From contig DASSTC010000025.1 of NCBI GenBank assembly GCA_035708065.1, positions 1 through 33,897 of the forward strand: a DNA stretch of 33,897 nt. The letters run 5' to 3'. This stretch comes from JAICUY01 sp035708065 (GTDB lineage: Bacteria; Chloroflexota; Limnocylindria; QHBO01). The notes beneath the pieces were generated by a model. That model did no database searches and had not been told where the DNA came from. It was given only the letters and a program-made list of their open reading frames with translations. The translations under genes were made by a program, and so were the position numbers. This document shows, piece after piece, positions 13,458 to 22,936 of the stretch (the first letter of the stretch is position 1; each line of letters opens with the position of its first letter).

Positions 13458-15323
13458 ATGAACGACCTCGACCAATGGCGTGAGCTGGGCCAGCAGCTGC
13501 GCGTCGATTCCATCCGTTCCAGCAGCGCGGCCGGGTCCGGCCACCCGACCTCATCGATGTCGGCCGCCGACCTCATGGCGGTGCTCATGTCGAAGTACCT
13601 GCACTACGACTTCGATCATCCCGAGAACCCGAACAACGACCATCTGATCTTCAGCAAGGGCCACGCCTCGCCGCTGCTCTACGCGATGTACAAAGCCGCC
13701 GGCGCGATCAGCGACGACGAGATGCTCACCTTCCGGCAGGAGGGGAGCCGCCTGCAGGGCCATCCGACCCCGGTGATCCCGTGGGTCGACGTGGCGACCG
13801 GCAGCCTGGGGCAGGGCCTGCCGATCGGCGTCGGCGTGGCGCTCGCCGGCAAGCGGCTCGACCGGCTGCCGTACCACATCTGGGTGCTCTGCGGCGATTC
13901 CGAGATGGCCGAGGGTTCGATGTGGGAGGCGATCGAGCATGCTGCCTTCAACAAGCTCGACAACCTGACCGCGATCATCGACGTGAATCGGCTGGGCCAG
14001 ACCGGCGAGACGATGCACGGCTGGGACCTCGACTACTTCAAGCGCCGCTTCGAGGCGTGCAACTGGCACGCGATCGAGGTCGACGGGCACGACGTCGGAG
14101 CGGTCGACCGGGCGTTCGACGAGGCCGTATCGGTCAACGACAAGCCGAGCGTGATCATCGCCAAGACGATCAAGGGCAAGGGCGACCCCGAGGTCGAGAA
14201 CAAGAACGGGGCGCACGGCAAGCCCGTGCCGAACCCGGATGCGACGATCAAGGCGCTCGGTGGACTGCGCAACATGCACGTCGACGTGCCGAAGCCGACC
14301 TCCGACGGGCAGCCGCACGTCTTCGCGACGAATGCCGGCCTCGAGCTGCCGCGCTACGAGCTCGGCGGCAAGGAGGCGGTGCGCAAGGCGTACGGCGACG
14401 CGCTCGCGGCGCTGGGCGGCGCCAACGGCAAGGTGGTGGCGCTCGACGGCGAGGTCGGCAACTCGACCTACTCCGAGATCTTCAAGGCGGCGCACCCCGA
14501 GCGCTACTTCGAGATGTACATCGCCGAGCAGCAGCTGGTCGCGGCAGCGGTCGGCATGCAGGTCCGCGGCTGGCGGCCGTACGCCGCCACGTTCGCGGCG
14601 TTCCTGTCCCGCGCCTATGACTTCGTGCGGATGGGGGCCATCAGCCAGGCCGATATCAGCCTGGTCGGCTCGCACGCCGGCGTCAGCATCGGCGAGGATG
14701 GACCATCCCAGATGGCGCTGGAGGACATCGCCAGCCTGCGGGCGGTGTACGGCTCGACCGTGCTCTACCCGAGCGATCCGAACCAGACGGCGCAGCTCGT
14801 CGCGCAGATGGTCGACCGTGACGGGACCGTCTTCATGCGCACGACGCGGGAGAAGACGCCGGTCATCTACTCGCCGGACGAGGAGTTCCACGTCGGCGGA
14901 AGCAAGGTCGTGCGCCAGACCGATGACGACGCGGTGACGATCGTCGGCGCCGGCATCACGCTCCACGAGGCCATGAAGGCGGCCGATGCGCTGCGCGGCG
15001 ACGGGATCAGCGCGCGGGTGATCGACCTGTACAGCGTCAAGCCCATCGATGCCGAGACGCTGCGGGCCGCGGCACGCGACACGGGGCGGATCATCACCGT
15101 CGAGGACCATTGGCCGCAGGGCGGCCTGGGCGACGCGGTGCTCGAGGTGTTCGCCGACAGCGACGAGCGTCCGCGCATCCTGAAGCTCGCCGTCGACCAC
15201 ATGCCAGGCTCGGCGACCCCCGAGCAGCAGCTGGCGGCCGCGGGCATCGACGCCGAGCACATCGCCGCGGCCGCTCGAGCGTTGGTCGGTGAGCGCGTCG
15301 TCAGCGCCGGGCGTCGGCAATGA
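13458..15323 (+). CDS. tkt: Transketolase, short animal-type form
   Basis: A 621-residue thiamine-diphosphate enzyme moving two-carbon units between sugar phosphates. GHPTSSMSAADLMAVLM and FSKGHASPLLYA at the N-terminus, and the ThDP/metal motif from GDSEMAEG (residues 146-153) to Asn177 (VNRLGQ), are clear. The catalytic glutamate is Glu357 in YIAEQQLV. Length and motif style (SSMS, SKGHA, IAEQ) match the roughly 620-residue animal/archaeal-like branch rather than the 660-residue E. coli type. The frame is open far upstream, through the zinc-ribbon gene; I chose ATG 13458 because homologous sequence begins there and CGGAG lies 12 bases before it. It is the first gene of the sugar-phosphate operon and overlaps or abuts tal. 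Confidence 0.93.
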   Translation: MNDLDQWRELGQQLRVDSIRSSSAAGSGHPTSSMSAADLMAVLMSKYLHYDFDHPENPNNDHLIFSKGHASPLLYAMYKAAGAISDDEMLTFRQEGSRLQGHPTPVIPWVDVATGSLGQGLPIGVGVALAGKRLDRLPYHIWVLCGDSEMAEGSMWEAIEHAAFNKLDNLTAIIDVNRLGQTGETMHGWDLDYFKRRFEACNWHAIEVDGHDVGAVDRAFDEAVSVNDKPSVIIAKTIKGKGDPEVENKNGAHGKPVPNPDATIKALGGLRNMHVDVPKPTSDGQPHVFATNAGLELPRYELGGKEAVRKAYGDALAALGGANGKVVALDGEVGNSTYSEIFKAAHPERYFEMYIAEQQLVAAAVGMQVRGWRPYAATFAAFLSRAYDFVRMGAISQADISLVGSHAGVSIGEDGPSQMALEDIASLRAVYGSTVLYPSDPNQTAQLVAQMVDRDGTVFMRTTREKTPVIYSPDEEFHVGGSKVVRQTDDDAVTIVGAGITLHEAMKAADALRGDGISARVIDLYSVKPIDAETLRAAARDTGRIITVEDHWPQGGLGDAVLEVFADSDERPRILKLAVDHMPGSATPEQQLAAAGIDAEHIAAAARALVGERVVSAGRRQ

Positions 15324-15421
15324 CCACCGGCGCGGAGCAGGACCGGGCGCGAGACGCGCGGCAGCCGGAGCACGTCGACGCCGTCGTCGATCAGATTGAG
15401 TCCAAGTCGCAGAGGCATGAG

Positions 15422-16525
15422 ATGAACACATTGCAGCGGCTTCACGCCGAGCAGGACCAGAGCCCGTGGATCGACTTCATCGACCGCGAGCTGATCAACA
15501 GCGGCCGCCTGGATGACCTCATCGACGAGGGGATCCGCGGCCTGACCAGCAACCCCACGATCTTCGCCAAGGCGATCGCCAGCGGAAAGTACGACGAGCT
15601 GATCAAGCAGCAGATCGACGCCGGCCATGGCAACGCGGAGATCTTCGAGGAGATCGCCGTCTCGGATGTCGGCGACGCGGCCGACGAGCTGCGCCGGGTG
15701 TACGACGAGTCGAACGGGACCGATGGGTTCGCGTCGATCGAGGTCGAGCCGGAGCTCGCCGACGACACGGCCAAGACCGTCGAGCGCGCACGGCACCTTT
15801 GGGAACGCCTCAACCGGCCGAACGTCTTCATCAAGATCCCCGCGACCGATGCCGGCGTCCCGGCGATCACCGAGTGCATCGCGGAGGGCATCAACATCAA
15901 CGTCACGCTGATGTTCAGCGTCGACGTCTACCGCGACGTGGCGCATGCCTACCTGGAGGGTTTGCGCCGGCGCAGGGCGGCGGGCCATGAGCTCGACCGG
16001 TTGGCGTCGGTTGCCAGCTTCTTCGTCAGCCGGGTCGACACCAAGGTCGACAAGCAGCTGCAGGCGCGCACCGATCGCCGTGCCGCCGACCTGCTCGGCA
16101 AGGCCGCCATCGCCAACGCCAAGATGGCCTACCAGGCGTACCTCGAGATCTTCCACGGGCCTGAGTTCGACGAGCTGCGCGCCGCCGGGGCTCAGGTGCA
16201 GCGCTGCCTGTGGGCGAGCACCTCGACGAAGAACCCCGACTACCGCGACGTGCTCTACGTCGAGGAGCTCATCGGTCCGGAGACGGTCAACACCATGCCG
16301 ATCGACACGATCAACGCGTTCCTGGACCACGGCAACGTGCAGCGCACCGTCGACCGAAACGTCGATGAGGCGCGCGACGTGCTGCGTGATCTGGGCGGCC
16401 AGGGGATCGACATGGACCAGGTGACCGACGAGCTCATCGAAGAGGGCGTCAAGACCTTCGCCAAGTCGTTCGAGGACCTGATGGACACGATCGACTCGCA
16501 GCGCAAGGCCCTCGCGACGGCGTGA
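15422..16525 (+). CDS. tal: Transaldolase
   Basis: A 367-residue (beta/alpha)8 enzyme transferring dihydroxyacetone units between sedoheptulose-7-phosphate and glyceraldehyde-3-phosphate. The Schiff-base lysine is Lys138 in NVFIKIPATDAGV; GLTSNPTIFAKAI (residues 40-52) and SVASFFVSRVDTKVD are further family motifs. Length fits the ~370-residue actinobacterial/cyanobacterial class. I prefer ATG 15422, which has AGAGG six bases upstream and gives the usual N-terminus. An ATG at 15320 in the same frame forms an ATGA overlap with tkt and would add 34 polar residues, so coupled translation from there is the alternative. The C-terminus overlaps pgi by four bases (GTGA). Confidence 0.93.
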   Translation: MNTLQRLHAEQDQSPWIDFIDRELINSGRLDDLIDEGIRGLTSNPTIFAKAIASGKYDELIKQQIDAGHGNAEIFEEIAVSDVGDAADELRRVYDESNGTDGFASIEVEPELADDTAKTVERARHLWERLNRPNVFIKIPATDAGVPAITECIAEGININVTLMFSVDVYRDVAHAYLEGLRRRRAAGHELDRLASVASFFVSRVDTKVDKQLQARTDRRAADLLGKAAIANAKMAYQAYLEIFHGPEFDELRAAGAQVQRCLWASTSTKNPDYRDVLYVEELIGPETVNTMPIDTINAFLDHGNVQRTVDRNVDEARDVLRDLGGQGIDMDQVTDELIEEGVKTFAKSFEDLMDTIDSQRKALATA

Positions 16526-18258
16526 GCAGTCCGGTGACCGAGCGCATCGACCGCAGCATGGGCGCGGAGCTGGAGTCGAGCGTCAGCGCACGCCTCCAGT
16601 CCTGGACCGATGCGCGCGTGGCCGCGCGCCTGTGGCAGAAGGACGGCACGCTCTGGGCGGCATCGGGCAAGCAGCCGGCGGATCTGGCCGCCTGGCTGGG
16701 CTGGCTCGACCTGCCGACCGCCATGCAAGCACGCGTGCCGGAGCTCGACCATCTGGCCGATGCCGTTCGGGCCGACGGCTACACCCGCGCCGCCGTGCTC
16801 GGTATGGGCGGCTCGTCGCTCGCCCCGGAGCTGTTCAGCCGCGTGTTCGGCTTCGCCGGCGGCGCCGCGGCGCCTGACGGCGACGGGCTCGAGCTGCGCA
16901 TCCTCGACTCGACGCATCCGGATGCGGTGCGCGGCTTCCGCGAATGGGCGACCGCGGCTCGGACGATCTTCTGCGTCAGCTCCAAGTCCGGGACGACCAC
17001 CGAGCCAAACGCCTTCCACGCCGCGATGGCGGCCGAGGCGCCGGCGCTCGACTTCATCGCCATCACCGACCCGGGCACCGCGCTGGCTGACCTCGCCCGT
17101 ACGCAGGAGTTCCGCGCCATCGTCGACGCGCCGCCCGACGTCGGCGGCCGCTACTCGGCGCTGACCGTCTTCGGTCTCGTGCCGGCGATGCTCCACGGCG
17201 TGCCGATCGGTGCACTGCTCGAGCGGGCCGCCACCATGGCCGAACGCTGCCAGGCGGACCCGGTCGACAATCCGGGCCTGCGCCTGGGCGCGTACATCGG
17301 GGAGGCGGCGCTCGCCGGCCGTGACAAGCTCACCGTGCTGACGTCGTCGCGCCTGGCGAGCTTCGGCGACTGGGTCGAGCAGCTCATCGCCGAGAGCACC
17401 GGCAAGCAGGGCACCGGCATCGTGCCGATCGTCGGCGAGCCGATCGGCGAGCCGGAACGCTACGGCGACGACCGCTGCTTCGTGGTGCTGACGCTGGCCG
17501 ATGACCCGGACACCGAGTGGCGTCGCTTCAGCGAGGCGCTCACGGCCCGCGGACATCCGCTGCTGCACATCGTGGTCGGCGAGCCGCTTGACGTCGGCGG
17601 CGAATTCGTGCGCTGGGAGGTCGCGACCGCCGCCGCGGGGATCGTGCTGGGGATCGACCCGTTCGACCAGCCGAACGTCCAGGAGAGCAAGGACGCCACC
17701 AAGGAGCTGCTCGCGGCGGCACGCAACACCGGACGGCTCAGCACGCCGGCGCCGCTGGTCGCCACCGAGGGGATGGCACTCTACGGAGATCCGAAGTCGC
17801 TGGGCGACACGCCGCTGACCGTCGACGGCGGAATTCGTCAGCTGCTCAGCCTGGCCCGGCCGGGCGACTACTTCGCGCTGCTGGCCTACCTGCCGCAGGA
17901 CCGCGACGTCGAGGCGCTGCTCCAGCGGCTGCGGGCGCAGGTTCGCGACGCGCTGGGGATCGCCACCACGCTCGGGTTCGGACCGCGCTTCCTGCATTCG
18001 ACCGGGCAGCTGCACAAGGGCGGCCCCGACAGCGGCATCTACCTGCAGATCACGGCCGAGCCGCGCAAGGACCTGCCGATCCCGGGCTGGGACGAGACGT
18101 TCGGGATGCTGATCGCGGCACAGGCACTCGGCGACCTCCAGTCGCTGCAGCGTCGCAACCGGCGCGTCCTGCGCCTGCACTTCGCCGACGCCGGCGACGG
18201 ATGGCCGAAGCTCGAGGCGATGGTCGCCGAGGCGCTCTCCGGGCTGGTGGCCGCCTGA
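16522..18258 (+). CDS. pgi: Glucose-6-phosphate isomerase
   Basis: A 578-residue sugar isomerase interconverting glucose-6-phosphate and fructose-6-phosphate. GMGGSSLAPELF (residues 94-105) and the phosphate loop SSKSGTTTEPNAF (153-165) identify the SIS-fold PGI family, and GKQGTGIVPI and a C-terminal HKGGPDSGIYLQIT support it. The sequence is of the type often fused behind transaldolase in a single bifunctional protein. Here the two remain separate, with a GTGA overlap between the tal stop and the pgi GTG, so this looks like the unfused counterpart. Substrate assignment relies on family and operon context. Confidence 0.9.
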   Translation: MSSPVTERIDRSMGAELESSVSARLQSWTDARVAARLWQKDGTLWAASGKQPADLAAWLGWLDLPTAMQARVPELDHLADAVRADGYTRAAVLGMGGSSLAPELFSRVFGFAGGAAAPDGDGLELRILDSTHPDAVRGFREWATAARTIFCVSSKSGTTTEPNAFHAAMAAEAPALDFIAITDPGTALADLARTQEFRAIVDAPPDVGGRYSALTVFGLVPAMLHGVPIGALLERAATMAERCQADPVDNPGLRLGAYIGEAALAGRDKLTVLTSSRLASFGDWVEQLIAESTGKQGTGIVPIVGEPIGEPERYGDDRCFVVLTLADDPDTEWRRFSEALTARGHPLLHIVVGEPLDVGGEFVRWEVATAAAGIVLGIDPFDQPNVQESKDATKELLAAARNTGRLSTPAPLVATEGMALYGDPKSLGDTPLTVDGGIRQLLSLARPGDYFALLAYLPQDRDVEALLQRLRAQVRDALGIATTLGFGPRFLHSTGQLHKGGPDSGIYLQITAEPRKDLPIPGWDETFGMLIAAQALGDLQSLQRRNRRVLRLHFADAGDGWPKLEAMVAEALSGLVAA

Positions 18259-18280
18259 TCGATACGAAGAAAGGAAGATC

Positions 18281-19276
18281 ATGCAGATCGGGATCTGTGG
18301 ACTCGGGCGGATGGGCGCCGGCATGGCGCGCCGCCTGGCACGCGGCGGTCACGAGGTCGTCGTCTGGAACCGCACCGAATCGGTCGCCAGCGAGGTCGCT
18401 GCCGAGCCGGAGAACGACGGCAATGTCACGGTCGCCGAGCCGCTCGACGCGATGGTGGCAAAGCTCAAAGCGCCTCGTCATGTGCTGATCAGCGTCCCGT
18501 CCGGCGATGCGACCCAGGCGATGATCGACCAGCTGGCCAAGCTGCTCGAACCCGGTGACGTGATCATCGACGCCGGTAACTCGAACTTCCACGACTCGCA
18601 GCGTCGCGCTGCGAGTCTCGCCGAGCAGGGGATCGACTGGCTGGACTTCGGAGTGTCCGGCGGGGTGTGGGGCCTGCAGGTCGGCTTCTGCACGATGATC
18701 GGCGGCAAGCGCGAGGTCTACGATCGCGTGGAGCCGCTCGTCAAGACGCTGGCGCCGGAGGAAGGCTACCTGTACTGCGGCCCGGCCGGCGCCGGCCACT
18801 ACGTGAAGATGGTCCACAACGGCATCGAATACGGCCTGATGCAGGCCTACGGCGAGGGCTTCGACATCCTCCACGCCTCGAACTACGACCTGAATCTGGC
18901 CGCCGTCGCGCGGATGTGGAACCACGGCAGCGTGATCCGCTCGTGGCTGCTGGAGCTTGCCGGCAACGCCTTCGAGAAGGAAGGCAGCGACCTGACGGAC
19001 ATCGCCGGCTGGGTCGCCGATTCCGGTGAGGGCCGCTGGACGGTGCAGGATGCCATCGATCATGACGTGCCGGCGCCGGTCATCACGCTCAGCTTGCTGC
19101 AGCGCTTCCGCAGCCGGCGCTCGCCCGACTCGTTCACCGACCGGGTCCTCGCGGCGTTGCGCAACGAGTTTGGCGGCCACGCCATCAAGGCGGCGTCGCC
19201 GGCCTCGACCGTCGAGCAGGGCGAGGCCGGTGGCGGCGCCGGCGAGCCGGCGACCACCGCAACCGGCGGCCGCTGA
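18281..19276 (+). CDS. gnd: 6-phosphogluconate dehydrogenase, decarboxylating, short form
   Basis: A 331-residue enzyme that oxidises and decarboxylates 6-phosphogluconate to ribulose-5-phosphate. The Rossmann motif is GLGRMGAGMA at residues 7-16. WNRT after the second strand lacks the acidic residue of NAD-specific forms and suggests NADP use. GVSGGVWGLQVGFCTMIGG (124-142) is the short-form signature in place of the SGGEEGAR of long enzymes. The catalytic residues are Lys176 and Asn180, with Glu183, in GHYVKMVHNGIEYG. At 331 residues it lacks the second helical repeat of the ~470-residue form. AGGA five bases before the ATG is one of the better ribosome sites in the operon. The last 25 residues are a disordered Gly/Ala/Thr tail. 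Confidence 0.92.
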   Translation: MQIGICGLGRMGAGMARRLARGGHEVVVWNRTESVASEVAAEPENDGNVTVAEPLDAMVAKLKAPRHVLISVPSGDATQAMIDQLAKLLEPGDVIIDAGNSNFHDSQRRAASLAEQGIDWLDFGVSGGVWGLQVGFCTMIGGKREVYDRVEPLVKTLAPEEGYLYCGPAGAGHYVKMVHNGIEYGLMQAYGEGFDILHASNYDLNLAAVARMWNHGSVIRSWLLELAGNAFEKEGSDLTDIAGWVADSGEGRWTVQDAIDHDVPAPVITLSLLQRFRSRRSPDSFTDRVLAALRNEFGGHAIKAASPASTVEQGEAGGGAGEPATTATGGR

Positions 19277-19281
19277 GCCAG

Positions 19282-20937
19282 ATGACGACCAGCAGCGTCC
19301 CGAATCGCAGCGTCACCGATCCGGACGCCAGCCGGAACGGCCGTGACGGCTCAACCGACGAGCGCGACCACGGCCACGGCTCGCGCTCCGGCGCGTCCCA
19401 CAACCCGCTGCGTGAGGGGCTGCGGCTGGAGCGGATGCCCGAGCCGTGCGTCATGGTCATCTGTGGCGCGACGGGGGACCTGACCGAGCGCAAGCTGGCG
19501 CCGGCGCTCTACAACCTCATGCTCGGCGGCTTCCTGCCACCGGAGTTCACGGTCGTCGGCTTCGCCCGGCGCGATCTCGGCACGGACGACTTCCGCAAGC
19601 ACCTGCGCGAGTCAATCGACCAGTACAGCCGCAACAAGCCGGCGAAGGAATCGGTCTGGGACTCGTTCGCCAACGGCATCGAGTATCACCGTGGCGACCT
19701 GGACGACCCGAAGGCCTACGTCGAGCTCGGCAAGCTGCTGGAGCGCATCGACCGTGACCGCGGCACGGCCGGGAACCGGCTCTTCTACCTGGCGGTGCCG
19801 CCGAAGCTGTATCCGGAGATCGTCGAGCGCCTGGGAGAGGCCGGGCTCGCGGGGCATCGGCGCAGTGGCGGCGGCAAGCAGGGCTGGGTGCGGGTCATCG
19901 TCGAGAAGCCGTTTGGCTACGACCTCGCCTCGGCGAAGGCGCTGAACCGCGAGCTGCGCGAGGTGTTCCACGAGGACCAGATCTACCGCATCGACCATTA
20001 CCTCGGCAAGGAGACGGTGCAGAACCTGGCCGTCTTCCGTTTCGGCAACGGCATCTTCGAGCCGATCTGGAACCGCCGCTACATCGACTCGGTGCAGATC
20101 ACCGTGGCCGAGACGGTCGGCGTCGAGGGCCGCGGCGAGTTCTACGACCAGACCGGCGCGCTGCGCGACATCGTGCAGAACCACGGGCTGCAGCTCCTCG
20201 CCACCTTCGCCATGGAGCCGCCGGTCGAGTTCCGCGCGCAGGACCTGCGTGACGAGAAGGTCAAGGTGCTGCGCGCCGTCAAGCCGATCCCGTACAGCCA
20301 GGTCGACGCCCAGACCGTGCGCGGCCAGTACGTGTCAGGCTGGGTCGAGGGCGAGAAGGTGGTCTCGTACCGCGACGAGCCGGAGGTCGCCCCCGATAGC
20401 GAGACCGCGACCTACGTCGCGCTGAAGCTGGCGATCGACTCGTGGCGCTGGGCGGGCGTGCCGATCTACATGCGCACGGGCAAGGCGCTGGCGACGCGCG
20501 TCACCGAGATCGCCGTGCAGTTCAAGCGCGCGCCGCTGGCGCTGTTCGCGCGCGCCGGCAACCCGGTGATCGAGCCGAACGTGCTGGCGGTGCGCATCCA
20601 GCCGGACGAGGGGATCCTGCTGCGCTTCGGCGCCAAGGTGCCGGGCCAGGGCCTCCAGATCCGAACCGTGAACATGGACTTCCGCTACGGCAGCTCGTTC
20701 TCGGTCGACTCGCCGGATGCCTACGAGACGCTGCTGCTCGACGCGATGATCGGCGACCCGTCGTTGTTCACCCGCGATGACGAGGTCGAGCGGGCCTGGG
20801 AGATCATCGACAACATCCTGGGGGCGTGGCAGCACGGCGACGGCGGTCCGCTGCACTTCTACTCCGCCGGCTCGTGGGGTCCGCCGGCCGCTGACGAGCT
20901 GCTGGAGCGGGACGGACGGGAGTGGCGCCGGCCGTGA
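19282..20937 (+). CDS. zwf: Glucose-6-phosphate 1-dehydrogenase
   Basis: A 551-residue enzyme making 6-phosphogluconolactone and NADPH. The coenzyme motif is GATGDLTERKL (residues 62-72), EKPFGYD follows, and RIDHYLGKE (from Arg236) carries the substrate-binding and catalytic histidine region. The core matches the usual ~500-residue family. The first ~50 residues are an unusual polar, His/Arg/Ser-rich extension before the Rossmann strand; an internal ATG at residue 52 (MPEPCVMVICGATG) would remove it and is a serious alternative start. The ATG used here lies five bases after the gnd stop. The TGA overlaps the opcA GTG by four bases, and the neighbour is the known assembly partner of this enzyme. 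Confidence 0.93.
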   Translation: MTTSSVPNRSVTDPDASRNGRDGSTDERDHGHGSRSGASHNPLREGLRLERMPEPCVMVICGATGDLTERKLAPALYNLMLGGFLPPEFTVVGFARRDLGTDDFRKHLRESIDQYSRNKPAKESVWDSFANGIEYHRGDLDDPKAYVELGKLLERIDRDRGTAGNRLFYLAVPPKLYPEIVERLGEAGLAGHRRSGGGKQGWVRVIVEKPFGYDLASAKALNRELREVFHEDQIYRIDHYLGKETVQNLAVFRFGNGIFEPIWNRRYIDSVQITVAETVGVEGRGEFYDQTGALRDIVQNHGLQLLATFAMEPPVEFRAQDLRDEKVKVLRAVKPIPYSQVDAQTVRGQYVSGWVEGEKVVSYRDEPEVAPDSETATYVALKLAIDSWRWAGVPIYMRTGKALATRVTEIAVQFKRAPLALFARAGNPVIEPNVLAVRIQPDEGILLRFGAKVPGQGLQIRTVNMDFRYGSSFSVDSPDAYETLLLDAMIGDPSLFTRDDEVERAWEIIDNILGAWQHGDGGPLHFYSAGSWGPPAADELLERDGREWRRP

Positions 20938-22199
20938 CGTCGGGCCATGAACACGCCCTTCGCGAGCTCGAGCGCTTCGGCCAGGCGGCCTCGCTCGCCA
21001 CGCCGGTCTGGGAGGCGCCCGGGACGACGGTCCCCGCGATCGAGGCGCAGCTCGCCAACCTGTGGGTCCCGCCGGACGAAGACGAGGATGGACAGGTCGT
21101 CACCGAGAAGGGGCTGCCGCATGCGCGGGCATCGGTCCTCAACCTCATCGTCACCGTCGTCGACGCCGATGCGGCCGATCGCGTCGTGCGCACGATGATG
21201 GACCTCGGCATCCGCCATCCCTCGCGGGCGATCGTGCTCGTCGCCGATCCCGAGGCGCATGGCGAGGCGATCGACGCCCGAATCAGCACGCATTGCCATC
21301 CGATGGGCGGCGAAGACGACCGGATCTGCTACGAGGAAGTCGTGCTCACCGTACGCGGCGAGGCGGCGCGCCACCTGTCCGGGATCGTCGCCCCGCTGCT
21401 GATCCACGACCTGCCGACTCACGTCTGGTGGCCAGGCGACCCGCCGTTCGGACACCCGGTCTTCGACCAGCTGGTCGGCATGGCCGACCGGCTCATCGTC
21501 GACAGCTCGGACTTCGGGGACCTGCTGACCGGCTACCGGCGGCTCTCGAACCTGCGGCGTCGCAGCGGCGTCGGCGACCTGCTGTGGGACCGGCTCGGCT
21601 GGTGGCAGGAGCTGACCGCCGAGTTCTTCGACGTGCCGCGCTTCCGGCGCTACCTCGCCAACCTCAACCGGCTCGTGCTGCGCTATGCCGTGGCGAACAC
21701 CGACGCCGGGCCGGGCCACGAACCGGGGATGACGGATGTGGCACCGGGCGTTCGCTCGCCGATCAGCCAGTCACTGCTCTACGCCGGCTGGCTCGCGTCG
21801 CGGCTCGGCTGGCGTCGCGATCGGGCGCTCGACGGGCTGCGTGACGGCGGCATGCGACTGCGCCTCGAGAGCCGCTACGAGATGATTGACCTGCAGATCG
21901 AGGCGGTGCCGACCGATGCCTACCGGCCCGGTGAGCTGCTCAATGTCCACCTGCGCGCCCTCGGCGAGACCGGCGCTGCCGAGTTCATCATCGATCGCGA
22001 CGGCGACGAGGCGACGGTCGCCACCAATGCCGACGGCATGACCGCGCTGCTGCGCCGCGTGCCGATGGACGAGCCACGCGAGGCCGACCTGCTGAGCGCC
22101 GACCTGATCACCGAGTCGAACGAGCCGATCTACGAGGCCGCGCTGCGCGCCGCCGCCGTGTTCCTGTCCACCGCCCAGGCGCCGGAGGCCGTGGCATGA
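20934..22199 (+). CDS. opcA: Glucose-6-phosphate dehydrogenase assembly protein OpcA
   Basis: A 421-residue protein of the OpcA family, needed in cyanobacteria and actinobacteria for assembly and redox-dependent activation of glucose-6-phosphate dehydrogenase. Recognisable stretches are LANLWV near the N-terminus, HARASVLNLIVTV, HPSRAIVL, and LPTHVWWPGDPPF in the middle, the best signature of the family. I place the start at GTG 20934, giving a GTGA overlap with zwf; GTG 20922 in the same frame would add four residues. The cysteine content is low, so the thioredoxin switch described in cyanobacteria is not obvious here. Position between zwf and pgl strongly supports the assignment. Confidence 0.9.
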   Translation: MTSGHEHALRELERFGQAASLATPVWEAPGTTVPAIEAQLANLWVPPDEDEDGQVVTEKGLPHARASVLNLIVTVVDADAADRVVRTMMDLGIRHPSRAIVLVADPEAHGEAIDARISTHCHPMGGEDDRICYEEVVLTVRGEAARHLSGIVAPLLIHDLPTHVWWPGDPPFGHPVFDQLVGMADRLIVDSSDFGDLLTGYRRLSNLRRRSGVGDLLWDRLGWWQELTAEFFDVPRFRRYLANLNRLVLRYAVANTDAGPGHEPGMTDVAPGVRSPISQSLLYAGWLASRLGWRRDRALDGLRDGGMRLRLESRYEMIDLQIEAVPTDAYRPGELLNVHLRALGETGAAEFIIDRDGDEATVATNADGMTALLRRVPMDEPREADLLSADLITESNEPIYEAALRAAAVFLSTAQAPEAVA

Positions 22200-22936
22200 G
22201 CGCGGCCGAGTTCATCGTGCTGCCGGACGCCGGGGCGGTGGCCGAGGCCACGGCCGATCGCTTCGTGGCGGTGGCGCGGGCGGCGATCGATGAGCGCGGT
22301 GTCTTCCGCGTGGCGCTGTCCGGCGGGTCGACGCCGAAGGCCGTCTACCCGCTGCTCGTCGCCGAGCCGCGCGTCGAGCGCGTCGACTGGAGCCGGGTCG
22401 AGTGGTTCTGGGGCGACGATCGCTCGGTGCCGCCCGACGATCCGGAGTCGAACTACGGCGTCGCCGAGCGGATGCTGCTGTCGAAGCTGCCGGGGCTGCC
22501 GCGCCAGCGCGTGCACCGCATGCCGGCCGACGCCGACGATCGCGACGACGCCGCGCAGCGTTACGAGGCGCAGCTGCGACGCGTCTTCGATCCGCCGCGC
22601 GGCAGGCCGCCGAGCTTCGACCTGGTCTGGTTGGGGATGGGGGCCGACGGCCACACGGCATCGCTGTTTCCGGGCAGCGACGGCCTGGCCGTCGACGACC
22701 GCTGGGTCGTGCCGAACTGGGCGCCGGACCTCGAGACGTGGCGGATGACGCTCACCTTCCCGGTGCTCGATGCAGCACGGCTGGTGCTCTTCGTGGTGAC
22801 CGGTTCGGACAAGGCGCCGGCGCTCGCCGCGGTGCGGGCCGGCCATGGCGACCTGCCGGCCGCTCGCGTCCATGCCGAGAAGGTCGTCTGGCTGGTCGAC
22901 GAAGCCGCAGCCGGCGGGGAGCGGCGCGCGGCATGA
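22196..22936 (+). CDS. pgl: 6-phosphogluconolactonase
   Basis: A 246-residue DevB-type lactonase hydrolysing 6-phosphogluconolactone to 6-phosphogluconate. ALSGGSTPKAVYPLL (residues ~39-53) is the phosphate-binding loop, WFWGDDRSVPPDDPESNYG the central motif, and GMGADGHTASLFPGS the catalytic segment with its histidine. Length is normal. It overlaps opcA by ATGA and the next small membrane-protein gene by ATGA, so it belongs to the same transcript and completes the oxidative branch. Confidence 0.94.
   Translation: MSAAEFIVLPDAGAVAEATADRFVAVARAAIDERGVFRVALSGGSTPKAVYPLLVAEPRVERVDWSRVEWFWGDDRSVPPDDPESNYGVAERMLLSKLPGLPRQRVHRMPADADDRDDAAQRYEAQLRRVFDPPRGRPPSFDLVWLGMGADGHTASLFPGSDGLAVDDRWVVPNWAPDLETWRMTLTFPVLDAARLVLFVVTGSDKAPALAAVRAGHGDLPAARVHAEKVVWLVDEAAAGGERRAA

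Noticed and set aside
13551..15431. Long open frame on the minus strand opposite transketolase and the start of transaldolase
   Set aside because: It is the antisense of well-identified tkt and tal sequence. Its translation is low-complexity and Arg/Asp/His-rich, as expected from GC-rich codon third positions.
16255..18324. 689-codon open frame on the minus strand opposite pgi
   Set aside because: Antisense shadow of the clear glucose-6-phosphate isomerase gene; no domain or plausible protein composition.
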